Notes: generated from the sequence alone by a model not told the origin. A stretch of DNA of 64,000 nucleotides from Arthrobacter sp. MAHUQ-56 (GCF_019710585.1 NZ_JAIFZQ010000026.1:57920-121919); one strand, 5' to 3'; shown: positions 53,191 through 62,309, numbered from the stretch's first letter. Numbers and translations: made by a program.

Positions 53191-54960
53191 TTACAGACCG
53201 AGGTCCGCTTCGAAGGCGCCTTCTTCAAGGCGGGCCTTCAGGGTCTGGAGGAACCGGCCGGCGTCCGCGCCGTCCACCAGGCGGTGGTCGTACGTCAGGG
53301 ACAGGTACATCATCGAGCGGATGGCGATCGAGTCGTCACCGTTCTCATCGGCCACCACCACGGCGCGCTTGACGATCGCGCCCGTGCCCAGGATGCCCAC
53401 CTGAGGCTGGTTGATGATCGGGGTGTCGAACAGGGCGCCCACCGAACCGATGTTGGTGATGCTGAAGGTGCCGCCGGACAGCTCGTCCGGGCCGATCTTG
53501 CCGTCGCGGGTGCGGGAAGCGACGTCGGCGATCTTGCCGGCCAGGCCGGCCAGGTTTAGGTTTCCGGCGTCGGCAATGACCGGAACCAGCAGGCCCTTGT
53601 CAGTGTCGACGGCGATCGCCAGGTGTTCGGCGTTGTGGTAGGTGATCTCCTGCTTGTCCTCGTCGTACGCAGCGTTGAGCTTGGGGTGCTGCTTGAGGGC
53701 CTCGGCCACGGCCTTGGCGATGAACGGCAGGAAGGTCAGCTTGGTGCCGTTCTGCGCCTGGAACGAGTTCTTGGCACGGGCGCGGAGCTTGGCGACCTTG
53801 GTCATGTCCACTTCGTGGACCTGGGTCAGCTGCGTGGAGATCTCGAGGGATTCGCGCATGCGGCGGGCGATGACCTGGCGGATGCGGGGAGCCTTCTGCG
53901 TGGTGCCGCGCAGCGAGGAGGCTGCGGCGCCGGACGCTGCCGGTGCCGAGGCTGCCGGTGCTGTTGCCGGAGTGGCTGCGGGAGCTGCCTTGGCCTCGGC
54001 CGCGGCGATGACGTCCTGCTTGCGGATGCGGCCGCCGACGCCGGTGCCGGAGAGGGAGGAGATGTCCACACCGTGCTGGTTGGCCAGCTTGCGGACCAGG
54101 GGCGTCACGTAGCCGGATTCGCCGCCGCCAGCCGGTGCTGCTTCCTGGGCTGCGGGAGCAGCGGGCGCCGCAGCGGGTGCGGGGGCCGGTGCTGCTGCCG
54201 GGGCCGGGGTAGCGGCAGCTGCCGGAGCGGGCGCTTCCTGCTTCGGGGCTTCCTGCTTGGGGGCTTCGGGTGCGGCTGCCGGAGCCGGGGCGGCCTGCGG
54301 TGCTGCGGCCGGCGCGGCGGCAGCGCCGGAGCCGATGACGGCCAGGACGGAGCCCACCTCGGCGGTTTCGTCCTCGTTGACCCGGATCTCCTGCAGGGTG
54401 CCGGCAACGGGGGACGGGATTTCGGTGTCCACCTTGTCGGTGGAAACTTCCAACAGCGGCTCGTCAACCTCGACGGAGTCGCCGACTGCCTTCAGCCAGC
54501 GGGTAACCGTTCCCTCGGTGACGCTCTCGCCCAGTGCGGGGAGGGTAACCTCGTGGCTTTCGCCGCCACCGGCAGAGGGGGCTTCCTGGGCCGGTGCTTC
54601 CTGGGCAGGGGCTGCCGCAGGTGCCTCTTCGGCGGGAGCTTCTTCGGCCGGTGCAGCGGGCGCTTCCTGTGCGGGCGCCTCTTCCGCAGGAGCTTCCGCG
54701 GCAGGGGCGGAACCGCCGCCGGAGCCGTCGCCGATGCGCACCAGGGGTGCGCCGACCTCGGCGGTCTCGTCTTCAGCGACCAGGATTTCCTCAATCACGC
54801 CAGCTACAGGAGAGGGGATTTCAGTGTCTACTTTGTCGGTGGAGACTTCGAGCAGCGGCTCGTCCACCTCTACCCGGTCACCTACCTGCTTGAGCCAGCG
54901 GGTGACGGTTCCTTCGGTGACACTCTCACCGAGGGCGGGCAAGTTAACGGATTCAGACAT
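53191..54960 (-). CDS. sucB: 2-oxoglutarate dehydrogenase E2 (dihydrolipoyl acyltransferase) with two lipoyl domains
   Basis: A 589 aa E2 subunit of a 2-oxo acid dehydrogenase complex. Two nearly identical lipoyl domains have modifiable lysines K43 and K176, each in VSTDKVDTEIPSPVAG. Ala/Pro/Glu-rich hinges follow each domain. The E3-binding domain is GYVTPLVRKLANQHGVDISS onward, and the catalytic domain ends with SLTYDHRLVDGADAGRFL containing the active-site His. I chose the ATG at 54960 (MSESVNLPALGES) with GGGGAC upstream; the frame is open 30 codons further. Mycobacterial homologues serve pyruvate dehydrogenase and an antioxidant system as well, so the 2-oxoglutarate label is provisional. 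Lipoate comes from LipB/LipA nearby. Confidence 0.93.
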   Translation of the reverse strand: MSESVNLPALGESVTEGTVTRWLKQVGDRVEVDEPLLEVSTDKVDTEIPSPVAGVIEEILVAEDETAEVGAPLVRIGDGSGGGSAPAAEAPAEEAPAQEAPAAPAEEAPAEEAPAAAPAQEAPAQEAPSAGGGESHEVTLPALGESVTEGTVTRWLKAVGDSVEVDEPLLEVSTDKVDTEIPSPVAGTLQEIRVNEDETAEVGSVLAVIGSGAAAAPAAAPQAAPAPAAAPEAPKQEAPKQEAPAPAAAATPAPAAAPAPAPAAAPAAPAAQEAAPAGGGESGYVTPLVRKLANQHGVDISSLSGTGVGGRIRKQDVIAAAEAKAAPAATPATAPAASAPAASGAAASSLRGTTQKAPRIRQVIARRMRESLEISTQLTQVHEVDMTKVAKLRARAKNSFQAQNGTKLTFLPFIAKAVAEALKQHPKLNAAYDEDKQEITYHNAEHLAIAVDTDKGLLVPVIADAGNLNLAGLAGKIADVASRTRDGKIGPDELSGGTFSITNIGSVGALFDTPIINQPQVGILGTGAIVKRAVVVADENGDDSIAIRSMMYLSLTYDHRLVDGADAGRFLQTLKARLEEGAFEADLGL

Positions 54961-55074
54961 GTCGTCCCCGTTCTCCTTATTGATCTTTAGTGCGAATGGT
55001 TGCTGCCTTGTTGGAAGCCTAGTGCACCCGGTCTGCGCGACCGGGTGCACCGGGCCTGGTAATGCTGGCGAAAA

Positions 55075-56457
55075 TCAGCCGTGAAGCGGCTTGCCGGCCA
55101 GCGCCAGGTGGGCTTCGCCGAGGGCTTCGTTCTGGGTGGGGTGGGCGTGCACCAGCTGGGCCACATCCTCCGGGTAGGCTTCCCAGTTCACGATCAGCTG
55201 GGCCTCGCCGACCTGCTCGCCCATGCGGGCGCCGATCATGTGGACGCCCACCACGGGGCCGTCCTTCTGGCGGACCAGCTTGACCAGGCCGGAGGTGCCC
55301 AGGATGGAGCTCTTGCCGTTGCCGGCCAGGTTGTATTCCTGGGTCTGGACCTGGTCCTCGCCGAACTTTTCCTTGGCAGCCTTTTCGGTGTAGCCGACGG
55401 TGGCGATTTCAGGTTCGGAGTAGGTGACCTTGGGGATGTTGATGTCCTCGACAACCACAGGCTTCAGGCCGGCGATTTCCTCGGCCACGAAGATGCCCTG
55501 CTGGTAGCCGCGGTGGGCCAGCTGGACGCCGGGGACGATGTCGCCCACGGCGTAGATGTTGCCGACGCCGGTGTGCAGGCGCTCGTTCGTGATGACGAAG
55601 CCGCGGTCGATGGTGAGGCCGGCTTCCTCGTAACCGAGGTTGGCCGTGACGGGGCCGCGGCCGACGGCGACCAGCAGCAGGTCGGCCTCGAATGTCTTGC
55701 CGTCCACCAGGGTGACCTTTACGCCGTCGTCATTCTGCTCGACGCCCTGGAAGAAGACGCCGGTGGAGAACTTGATGCCGCGCTTCTTGAAGGCCCGCTC
55801 GAAGTTCTTGACGATGGTGGCGTCCTCGTTGGGAACGAGTGAGGGGAGGCCTTCGACGATGGTGACGTCCACGCCGAACGACTTCCAGACCGAGGCGAAC
55901 TCGACGCCGATGACGCCGCCGCCCAGGATGATGGCGCTCTTGGGGATGAAGTCCATGGTCAGGGCCTGGTCGGAGGTGATGACCTTGCCGCCGATTTCGA
56001 GGCCCGGGAGGGTGCGCGAGTAGGAGCCGGTGGCCAGGACGATGTTCTTGCCCTTGTAGGCGGTGCCGTTCACCACGACGGTGTCGGTGCCCTGCAGCTT
56101 GCCTTCACCCTCGATGACGGTGATGCCCTTGGACTTGATGAGTCCCTGCAGGCCCTTGAACTTGCCCGCGATGATGCCGTCCTTGTACGCGTTGACGGCG
56201 TTGATGTCGATGCCGTCCAGGGTGACGTTCACGCCGTACTTGGCGGAGTCACGGGCGTGGTCGGCCAGCTCTGCGGAGTGCAGCAAAGCCTTGGTGGGGA
56301 TGCAGCCGTTGTGGAGGCAGGTGCCGCCCAGCTTGCCCTTCTCCACGAGGCCGACGGTAAAGCCGAGCTGTACCGCACGCAGCGCCGCAGCGTATCCGCC
56401 GCTGCCGCCACCGAGTACCAGGATGTCGAATTCTTGCGCAGTTGCCTGATCGGCCAC
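55075..56457 (-). CDS. lpdA: Dihydrolipoyl dehydrogenase (E3)
   Basis: A 460 aa FAD-dependent disulfide oxidoreductase that reoxidises dihydrolipoyl groups with NAD+. The FAD loop VLGGGSGGYAAALRAVQLG is at residues 14-32 and the redox disulfide is C47-C52 (GGTCLHNGCIP). An NAD-binding IILGGGVIGVEFASV region and the C-terminal HAHPTQNEALGEA with the catalytic His-Glu pair complete the protein. The start is GTG at 56457, with GAGGGAG about ten bases upstream. It lies upstream of sucB on the same strand with a 114-base gap. Confidence 0.96.
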   Translation of the reverse strand: MADQATAQEFDILVLGGGSGGYAAALRAVQLGFTVGLVEKGKLGGTCLHNGCIPTKALLHSAELADHARDSAKYGVNVTLDGIDINAVNAYKDGIIAGKFKGLQGLIKSKGITVIEGEGKLQGTDTVVVNGTAYKGKNIVLATGSYSRTLPGLEIGGKVITSDQALTMDFIPKSAIILGGGVIGVEFASVWKSFGVDVTIVEGLPSLVPNEDATIVKNFERAFKKRGIKFSTGVFFQGVEQNDDGVKVTLVDGKTFEADLLLVAVGRGPVTANLGYEEAGLTIDRGFVITNERLHTGVGNIYAVGDIVPGVQLAHRGYQQGIFVAEEIAGLKPVVVEDINIPKVTYSEPEIATVGYTEKAAKEKFGEDQVQTQEYNLAGNGKSSILGTSGLVKLVRQKDGPVVGVHMIGARMGEQVGEAQLIVNWEAYPEDVAQLVHAHPTQNEALGEAHLALAGKPLHG

Positions 56458-56646
56458 TAAAACGCTCCCTCGCGTGAACGATGACGCGATCAGCGCGCAT
56501 CATCTGGTCTTGGAACTTGCACTGCCGTGATTATTTCAGCAGGGCAACTCTCTTGCATTTGTGACTACCGTGGTTCACCTTAGCGAACCACCTATCCATG
56601 CTCCACCTTGGCACTGCGTTTGTGGAGCGCTTGTGTCCAGTGTCAC

Positions 56647-56687
56647 GCGGCTTTGTGGCGCAGGGATCTCCTGCGCCGCAAAGCCGC
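56647..56687 (-). terminator. Hairpin after pepA
   Basis: GCGGCTTTGTGGCGCAGG and CCTGCGCCGCAAAGCCGC form an 18 bp stem with one G-U and a 5-base loop. It follows the pepA stop in the reading direction of that gene. The rest of the 256-base gap up to lpdA shows nothing else. Confidence 0.7.
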
Positions 56688-56713
56688 GCGGCACCGCGGC
56701 TGCAGCCGGTCCC

Positions 56714-58234
56714 TCAGGCCGCGGCCAGGATGTCTTCCACGTAGGCAACCAGGGTCCGGACGGTGCAGCCCGTGCCCTGTTTGTGCGTGTAGCCATACGG
56801 GCTGCCGTTGTTGAACGACGGTCCCGCGATGTCGATGTGCGCCCAGGGGATCTGTTCGCCCGCCTTGTCCTTACCCACGAACTCGCGCAGGAACACGGCA
56901 GCGGTCATCATGCCGCCGTGGCGTTCGCCGATGTTGGCGATGTCCGCCACCTGCGAGTCCAGGCTCGGGCGGAGTTCCTCGGGCAGGGGCATGGGCCACA
57001 CCAGTTCCCCGGCGCGGTCCGCGGCGGCCTTCAGGGCCCCCGTGACGCTCTCCGTTCCCATGACGCCTGCCGTGCGGTTGCCCAGGGCGATCAGCTGGGC
57101 CCCTGTCAGGGTGGCGACGTCGATGATGGCGTCCGGGTATTCGCGGCTGGCGGCAACGATGCCGTCCGCCATCACCAGCCGGCCTTCGGCGTCCGTGTTG
57201 AGCACTTCCACGGTCTTGCCGCCAAGCATGGTGAGGACATCCGCCGGGCGTGACGCGGCGCCGGAAGGCATGTTCTCGGCGATGCAGAGCCAGGCGGTTG
57301 CCTTGACGGGCAGGCCCAGGCCGGCAAGGGCCAGGACAGTGTTAAGGACGACGGCGGCGCCGGCCATGTCACTCTTCATGTCCCCCATGTGCAGGGCCGG
57401 CTTGATGGAAATGCCGCCGGTGTCGAAGGTGATGCCCTTGCCGACGAGGGCAATCTTCCTTGTGGCCTTCGCGGGGGAGTACTCGACCTTAACCAGGCGG
57501 GGCTGGCGCGTGGAGCCCTTGCCGACGCCCATGATGCCGCCAAAGCCTTCCTTCTCAAGGCGCTTTTCGTCCCAGACCGTCACCTTGACGGGCAATCCCT
57601 TCGCGAGGTCCTTGGCAGCCTCCGCGAAGGACTCCGGGTAGAGGTGGCTGGGGGGAGTGTTGACGAGGGAACGGGTGGAGTTCACGGCCTTGGCCACCAG
57701 CCCTGCGCGCTTGAGGACGGCGCCAAGATCGCTTCTGTCAGCCAGTTCGGTGAAGATCACCGCATTGCGGACCGGGTCCTTAAGGCCGTCGCTCGAGGAG
57801 CGGAATTCGGTGAAGGAGTAGGCGCCCATCGCCGCACCCTCGGCGACCGCTGCGACGTCCTCTACGGACGCCGTCGGAAACGCGAGCGTGACTGTGCCCA
57901 ATCCGGCCAGCTGCCGCACGGCCGATCCCGCGGCGCGGCGCAGCGATTCGCCCGTGAGGGGCTTGCCGGCCTGGACCTTCCCCACTCCCGCGAGGACCAG
58001 GACGCCGGACCCGGTTTCGGGCAGGCCGGGGAGGCGGACCAGCTGGTCCGCGGCACCCGTCACACCGAGCGGCTTCAGGGAGTCGGCAAGGGCCTCGGCG
58101 GACTTGGCCGTCAGTGGGTTGTCCAGCAGGACGGGCCCATCGGTTCCCTGCCCCACCCCGATGACCACGGCGTCGCTGGTGCCCTTCAGGCCCCGCGAGA
58201 CGGTACTAAGGTTGATTTCAGTATTCTTGACCAC
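56714..58234 (-). CDS. pepA: Leucyl aminopeptidase, M17 family
   Basis: A 506 aa cytoplasmic di-metal aminopeptidase. The C-terminal catalytic domain has the metal and active-site residues: K266 and D271 in VGKGITFDTGGIS, D289 in DMKSDMAGAA, and NTDAEGRL at residues 346-353 with D348 and E350. The N-terminal domain is typical of M17 enzymes. The start is GTG at 58234 with GAGGA upstream. A homologue (PepB) lies near the E2 gene in Mycobacterium as well. It is divergent from the PAC2 gene, with 256 bases between them. Confidence 0.95.
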   Translation of the reverse strand: MVKNTEINLSTVSRGLKGTSDAVVIGVGQGTDGPVLLDNPLTAKSAEALADSLKPLGVTGAADQLVRLPGLPETGSGVLVLAGVGKVQAGKPLTGESLRRAAGSAVRQLAGLGTVTLAFPTASVEDVAAVAEGAAMGAYSFTEFRSSSDGLKDPVRNAVIFTELADRSDLGAVLKRAGLVAKAVNSTRSLVNTPPSHLYPESFAEAAKDLAKGLPVKVTVWDEKRLEKEGFGGIMGVGKGSTRQPRLVKVEYSPAKATRKIALVGKGITFDTGGISIKPALHMGDMKSDMAGAAVVLNTVLALAGLGLPVKATAWLCIAENMPSGAASRPADVLTMLGGKTVEVLNTDAEGRLVMADGIVAASREYPDAIIDVATLTGAQLIALGNRTAGVMGTESVTGALKAAADRAGELVWPMPLPEELRPSLDSQVADIANIGERHGGMMTAAVFLREFVGKDKAGEQIPWAHIDIAGPSFNNGSPYGYTHKQGTGCTVRTLVAYVEDILAAA

Positions 58235-58490
58235 AGGGATGAGTCCTCAATTCTCGAAAACGTTCGGGCAGGGATGCATGTTGGGCGCTCTGCCATGGTG
58301 GCCCGGATGCGGCCGTTCTGGACGCGGCCCGGTACGTGCAGGCCCGCCTGGCAGGCCAGTTCCGATCGTAGCCCTTCGCTTGGGCGGCAGGGGAATTTCC
58401 TGAGAGGTGCGCCACACCGGCCGCCGGAATGCCCGCAGCGCTGGCCGCGTTATGCATGATGTCCGCCCATACCTTTGAAAGGAATATGCC

Positions 58491-59429
58491 GTGCTTGAAC
58501 GGATTTCCGGCTCCCTGCTGGACCCGGATGCGCTTTATGCGAGCAACATCGAGCTGTTCCACAGCCCGGAGCTGCGCGGGCTGAACCTGGTCATGGGGTT
58601 CACGGGCTTTGCCGATGCCGGGCATGTGGTGAAGCAGATCAACGCCGAGCTGCTGGATTCGCTGGACGCCCAGCCCGTCGCTGTGTTCGACGCCGACCAG
58701 CTGATCGACTACCGCTCCCGCCGCCCGCACCTGACGTTCGTCGAGGACCACCTGCAGGACTACCAGGAACCCCGCCTGGCGCTGTACCGGCTCGTGGACG
58801 GACTTGGCAACCCCTTCCTGCTCCTGGCGGGTTTTGAACCGGACCTGCAGTGGGAGCGGTTCGCCCGCGCCGTGGTGAACATCGTCGAGGCGCTCGACGT
58901 CAACCTGGTTACCTGGATCCATTCCATTCCCATGCCTGTGCCGCACACCCGGCCTGTCGGTGTGACCGTGCACGGCAACCGGCCGGAGCTGATCGAGGGC
59001 ATCTCCGTGTGGAAGCCCACTGTTGAAGTTCCCGCCGCCGTCGGCCACATCCTGGAGCTGCGCCTGGTCGAAGCCGGACGCAACGTGGCCGGCTACGTCA
59101 TCCACGTCCCGCATTACCTGGCTGAAGCCGAATACCCCACGGCGGCCGTGGCGGGGCTGGAATACCTCGGTGCTGCGGCATCGCTGATGCTGCCCACCGA
59201 CAGGCTGCGTGAATCCGGCCGTGAAGTCAGCCGCCAGATCGCCGAGCAGATCGAGGCGTCCGAGGAGGTCCAGCAGGTGGTTTCCCGGCTGGAGACCCGG
59301 TACGACGAGAAGGCCGACGGCATGGTCCGCCGCTCGCTGCTGGCCAACGAAAATGACGAGCTGCCCGATGCCGACGTGCTCGGTGCCGCGGTGGAGGCCT
59401 ACCTGGCCCGGGAGAACCCCGGGCAGTAG
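58491..59429 (+). CDS. PAC2 family protein (proteasome assembly chaperone-like)
   Basis: A 312 aa cytoplasmic protein of the PAC2 family. LRGLNLVMGFTGFADAGHVV at about residues 28-47 is the family hallmark, followed by VFDADQLIDYRSRRPHLTF and the HSIPMPVPHTRP stretch. The C-terminal part is helical (REVSRQIAEQIEASEEVQQV). Actinobacterial PAC2 proteins are common near the sigma factor gene; a chaperone role for the proteasome is assumed from eukaryotic homologues but is not established in bacteria. A GAAAGGA ribosome site precedes the GTG. Confidence 0.9.
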   Translation: MLERISGSLLDPDALYASNIELFHSPELRGLNLVMGFTGFADAGHVVKQINAELLDSLDAQPVAVFDADQLIDYRSRRPHLTFVEDHLQDYQEPRLALYRLVDGLGNPFLLLAGFEPDLQWERFARAVVNIVEALDVNLVTWIHSIPMPVPHTRPVGVTVHGNRPELIEGISVWKPTVEVPAAVGHILELRLVEAGRNVAGYVIHVPHYLAEAEYPTAAVAGLEYLGAAASLMLPTDRLRESGREVSRQIAEQIEASEEVQQVVSRLETRYDEKADGMVRRSLLANENDELPDADVLGAAVEAYLARENPGQ

Positions 59430-59468
59430 TCCTCGTCACAGCTGCCGGGAAGGCGGCTGCCCGCCGGG

Positions 59469-59474
59469 CATAAT
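59469..59474 (+). promoter_or_regulatory. Possible -10 element of the MFS gene
   Basis: CATAAT ends six bases before the GTG at 59481. Its first base is not the usual T, but five of six match TATAAT and no ribosome site is present. Confidence 0.45.
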
Positions 59475-59480
59475 GACATT

Positions 59481-60827
59481 GTGACTGCACCCCGCGCCTG
59501 GCTTATCTGGACCATCGGTATTTTCGGATATTTGGTGGCCGTGGCTCAGCGGACGTCCTTCGGCGTGGTGGGGCTGGAGGCCACGGAGCGGTTCCATGCC
59601 ACCGCCTCCGCCATCTCCTTCTTCACAGTCCTCCAGTTGCTGGTGTACGCAGGGCTCCAGATCCCCGTCGGCGTGCTGGTGGACAGGTTCGGTTCACGCG
59701 CCATGATCGCCGGCGGCGCCATCCTCATGGGCCTGGGCCAGCTCCAGCTTGCGTTCGCCGACAGCGTTCCCGGCGGTGTCGCCGGCAGGGTGCTGGTCGG
59801 CGCTGGCGACGCCATGACGTTCATCTCGGTGATCCGGCTCATTCCGCTCTGGTTCGCCCCGGGCCGGGTGCCCCTCGTCACCCAGCTGACCGGCATGTCC
59901 GGCCAGCTGGGCCAGCTGTTCAGTGTCCTGCCGTTCGCGTTCGTCCTGCACGCCTCCGGCTGGACCCCGGCGTTCCTGATGCTGGCAGGAATGTCCGCGC
60001 TCGCCGTCGTACTGGTGGTGCTGCTCCTGCAGGACGCCCCGCCGGGCACCGAACGCCCGCATGCCCGGCAGGGGCTTCGGGCCACGGGGGCCTCCCTGGC
60101 CAGGGCCTGGCGGCAGCCAGGGACCCGGCTGGGAATGTGGAGCCACTTCACCATCCAGTTCAGCGGTACCGTCTTCGCGATGACCTGGGGCTACCCCTTC
60201 CTGATTTCCGGCCAGGGCCTTGAAACCGGGACGGTGGCCGCGCTGATGGCGCTGTACGTTGCCGCAGCCATGGCGGTGGGGCCCTTTATCGGCCGCTTCG
60301 TCTCCCGACACCCCTTGCGCCGCTCCACCATGGTGCTGCTGATCGCCGGTGCCACCGCCGGGGCGTGGGCCGCGGTCCTGCTGCTGCCCGGGCGCGCTCC
60401 GCTGTGGCTGCTGGCCGGCCTGGTGGTGGTGCTGGCCATCGGCGGCCCCGGCTCCATGATCGGCTTTGACTTCGCCCGGACCTTCAACCCCGCGCACCGG
60501 ATCGGCACGGCCACGGGCATCGTGAATGTGGGCGGATTCATCGCTGCCCTCATATCGATCTTCCTGATTGGCCTGGTCCTGGACGTGCTCTACGCCACCG
60601 GATTCTCGCAGGGAACGCTGTATGGCCTGGAGCCCTTCCGCATGGCCCTCAGCATCCAGTTCCTGGTCCTCGGTGCCGGTGCGGCAGCGATGCTCGCCGC
60701 CCGGCGGAAGGTGCGCCGGCAGATGGCTGCCCAGGGGATCGTGGTGCCGCCGCTGCGGGCCGCGCTGGCCCGGCAGCGCCGTGAAAACCTCGCCCGCCGC
60801 CGCGAACCGGCGCCGACTGACGACTGA
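59481..60827 (+). CDS. Major facilitator superfamily transporter
   Basis: A 448 aa transporter with twelve predicted transmembrane segments. The loop between helices 2 and 3, GVLVDRFGSRAMIAGGAIL, is the MFS signature. The N-terminal half has FGYLVAVAQRTSFGVVGLEA, a pattern seen in nitrate/nitrite- or sugar-acid-type permeases, but the substrate is not clear. The C-terminal tail is Arg-rich and cytoplasmic. No ribosome site precedes the GTG. Confidence 0.88.
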   Translation: MTAPRAWLIWTIGIFGYLVAVAQRTSFGVVGLEATERFHATASAISFFTVLQLLVYAGLQIPVGVLVDRFGSRAMIAGGAILMGLGQLQLAFADSVPGGVAGRVLVGAGDAMTFISVIRLIPLWFAPGRVPLVTQLTGMSGQLGQLFSVLPFAFVLHASGWTPAFLMLAGMSALAVVLVVLLLQDAPPGTERPHARQGLRATGASLARAWRQPGTRLGMWSHFTIQFSGTVFAMTWGYPFLISGQGLETGTVAALMALYVAAAMAVGPFIGRFVSRHPLRRSTMVLLIAGATAGAWAAVLLLPGRAPLWLLAGLVVVLAIGGPGSMIGFDFARTFNPAHRIGTATGIVNVGGFIAALISIFLIGLVLDVLYATGFSQGTLYGLEPFRMALSIQFLVLGAGAAAMLAARRKVRRQMAAQGIVVPPLRAALARQRRENLARRREPAPTDD

Positions 60828-61004
60828 CAGGCCGCTGTCCGGCAGGACGCTGCCGGGCATGATGACATTCCCGTGCGGAAGCGCCGGGAAAGTCGGGTTC
60901 GCCGGGCGGTCCACTGGTCCTCCACTTGTCCTGTCCTGGTGCCGTTTTGCACATAGCCGGATTCGCGGCTGCCGTCGGCTGGCACGGACGCGGAAGCTGG
61001 AGCC

Positions 61005-62309
61005 ATGACAGCTCCTGAACGATTGACAGTCCGTGGGCCGGAGGACATTCTCGGCTTTATTCCCCACACGCTGGGCTACTGGCCGGAGTCCAGCCTGGTG
61101 GCCATGACCCTGCATGGGACCAGGCTCGGGGCAACCCTCCGACTTGACCTTCCCGGGCCGGCGGTTCGGGACGACCCCCGGGCCTTTGCCCGGGCCGTCC
61201 GCCGCTACCTTGAGTCCGACCAGGACGCGGACGGTTCACTGCTGGTGCTCTTCGCCGGCGATGCCACGGCCGTGCCGTCCGGATACCAGCCGCTGTTGTC
61301 GCAGGTGCGGTCTGTCCTGGACCAGGCCGGGATGCCCGTGCGGGAGGCCTGGTGCGTCGGTGACGAATATTGGCGCGACGCCTTCTGCACCGACCCGTCC
61401 TGCTGCCCTTTTCCCGGCCGGCCCGTGCAGCAGATCCGTGACAGCACGCTGAGTACAGAGATGGTGTACCGGGGCAGCAGCGTTGGTCCGGCGCCGCGGC
61501 CCGGCCGTGCCCCCGCCCCCGCCCCTGCCGTTCCGGCCCTCCACCGGGCAGCCGTCCTTGAGGCCGAGACGGCGTGGGCGGAGGAGCTCGCCGGCCGCAC
61601 AGCTGACAGGACGCAGTTCACCGCCGTGCTGGACTGCTGGGAAAGCCTGCTGGGGATGCCGGGATCCGAACCCTGGTTGCCGGAGGTGGAACGCGACGCG
61701 TTCCTGCGGGCCACGCTGCTCTTCACTGTGTGGCGGGACGCGGTCCTGATCATGGCGGCAGCGGGCAGGCGCGCGGCCGAGGCCGGTGCCGAACAGTTCG
61801 GCGTGCTGAACGGCGGCGCGGACGCTGCCGGAACCGGACCAGGTGAGCTGCCGCCCGTGCTTCCGCCTGCACTGGCGGCAGAACGTCCCGCCGGCGGGCC
61901 ACTGCGGACCATCCCGTCCAACAGGACAGTGGGCCGGCGCGGGGAAAGCCGTCTCGGGGTCACGGCCGGCGCCGCTACCCCCGGTTACGGGGAGGTCCTG
62001 ATGGGCGTGGCCCCGCAATCTCCACACTGGACCGGCCTTGACCGCCTGGACCGGATCTTCGAACAGCTCTCAGCACTGGGCGGGCAGCCGGGAGCGGCCG
62101 CCTTCACCGGCCGGGGCTGGATTGCCTGGTGCCGCGGCCGGGGCTCGTACGCCGCCGCGTATTTGGGCCAGGCCCTCGACATCGATCCGGACTACCGGCT
62201 TGCAGGCCTGCTGCTGGAACTGGTGGGCCGCGGCGGCATCTGCGGCTGGGCGGGGAAGAAGGACGCTGCCTGGCAGAAGTTCGGGGACGAGCCGGCGCCG
62301 CCAAGGTGA
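61005..62309 (+). CDS. DUF4192 protein
   Basis: A 434 aa cytoplasmic protein of unknown function. The DUF4192 pattern is clear at the N-terminus: RGPEDILGFIPHTLGYWPES followed by SLVAMTL, and REAWCVGDEYWRDAFC around residue 115. The middle region is low in conservation; the C-terminal part (RLDRIFEQLSALGGQPGAAA then WIAWCRGRGSYAAAYLGQAL) resembles a tetratricopeptide-like helix pair. A GGAG lies just before the ATG. Such proteins occur beside PAC2 and sigA genes in actinobacteria. Confidence 0.85.
   Translation: MTAPERLTVRGPEDILGFIPHTLGYWPESSLVAMTLHGTRLGATLRLDLPGPAVRDDPRAFARAVRRYLESDQDADGSLLVLFAGDATAVPSGYQPLLSQVRSVLDQAGMPVREAWCVGDEYWRDAFCTDPSCCPFPGRPVQQIRDSTLSTEMVYRGSSVGPAPRPGRAPAPAPAVPALHRAAVLEAETAWAEELAGRTADRTQFTAVLDCWESLLGMPGSEPWLPEVERDAFLRATLLFTVWRDAVLIMAAAGRRAAEAGAEQFGVLNGGADAAGTGPGELPPVLPPALAAERPAGGPLRTIPSNRTVGRRGESRLGVTAGAATPGYGEVLMGVAPQSPHWTGLDRLDRIFEQLSALGGQPGAAAFTGRGWIAWCRGRGSYAAAYLGQALDIDPDYRLAGLLLELVGRGGICGWAGKKDAAWQKFGDEPAPPR

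Noticed and set aside
53623..54990. Long plus-strand open frame (455 codons) opposite sucB, rich in Gly, Cys and Arg.
   Set aside because: It is the antisense image of the Ala/Pro-rich hinges and lipoyl domains of sucB. Composition is not protein-like and no ribosome site or family motif is seen.
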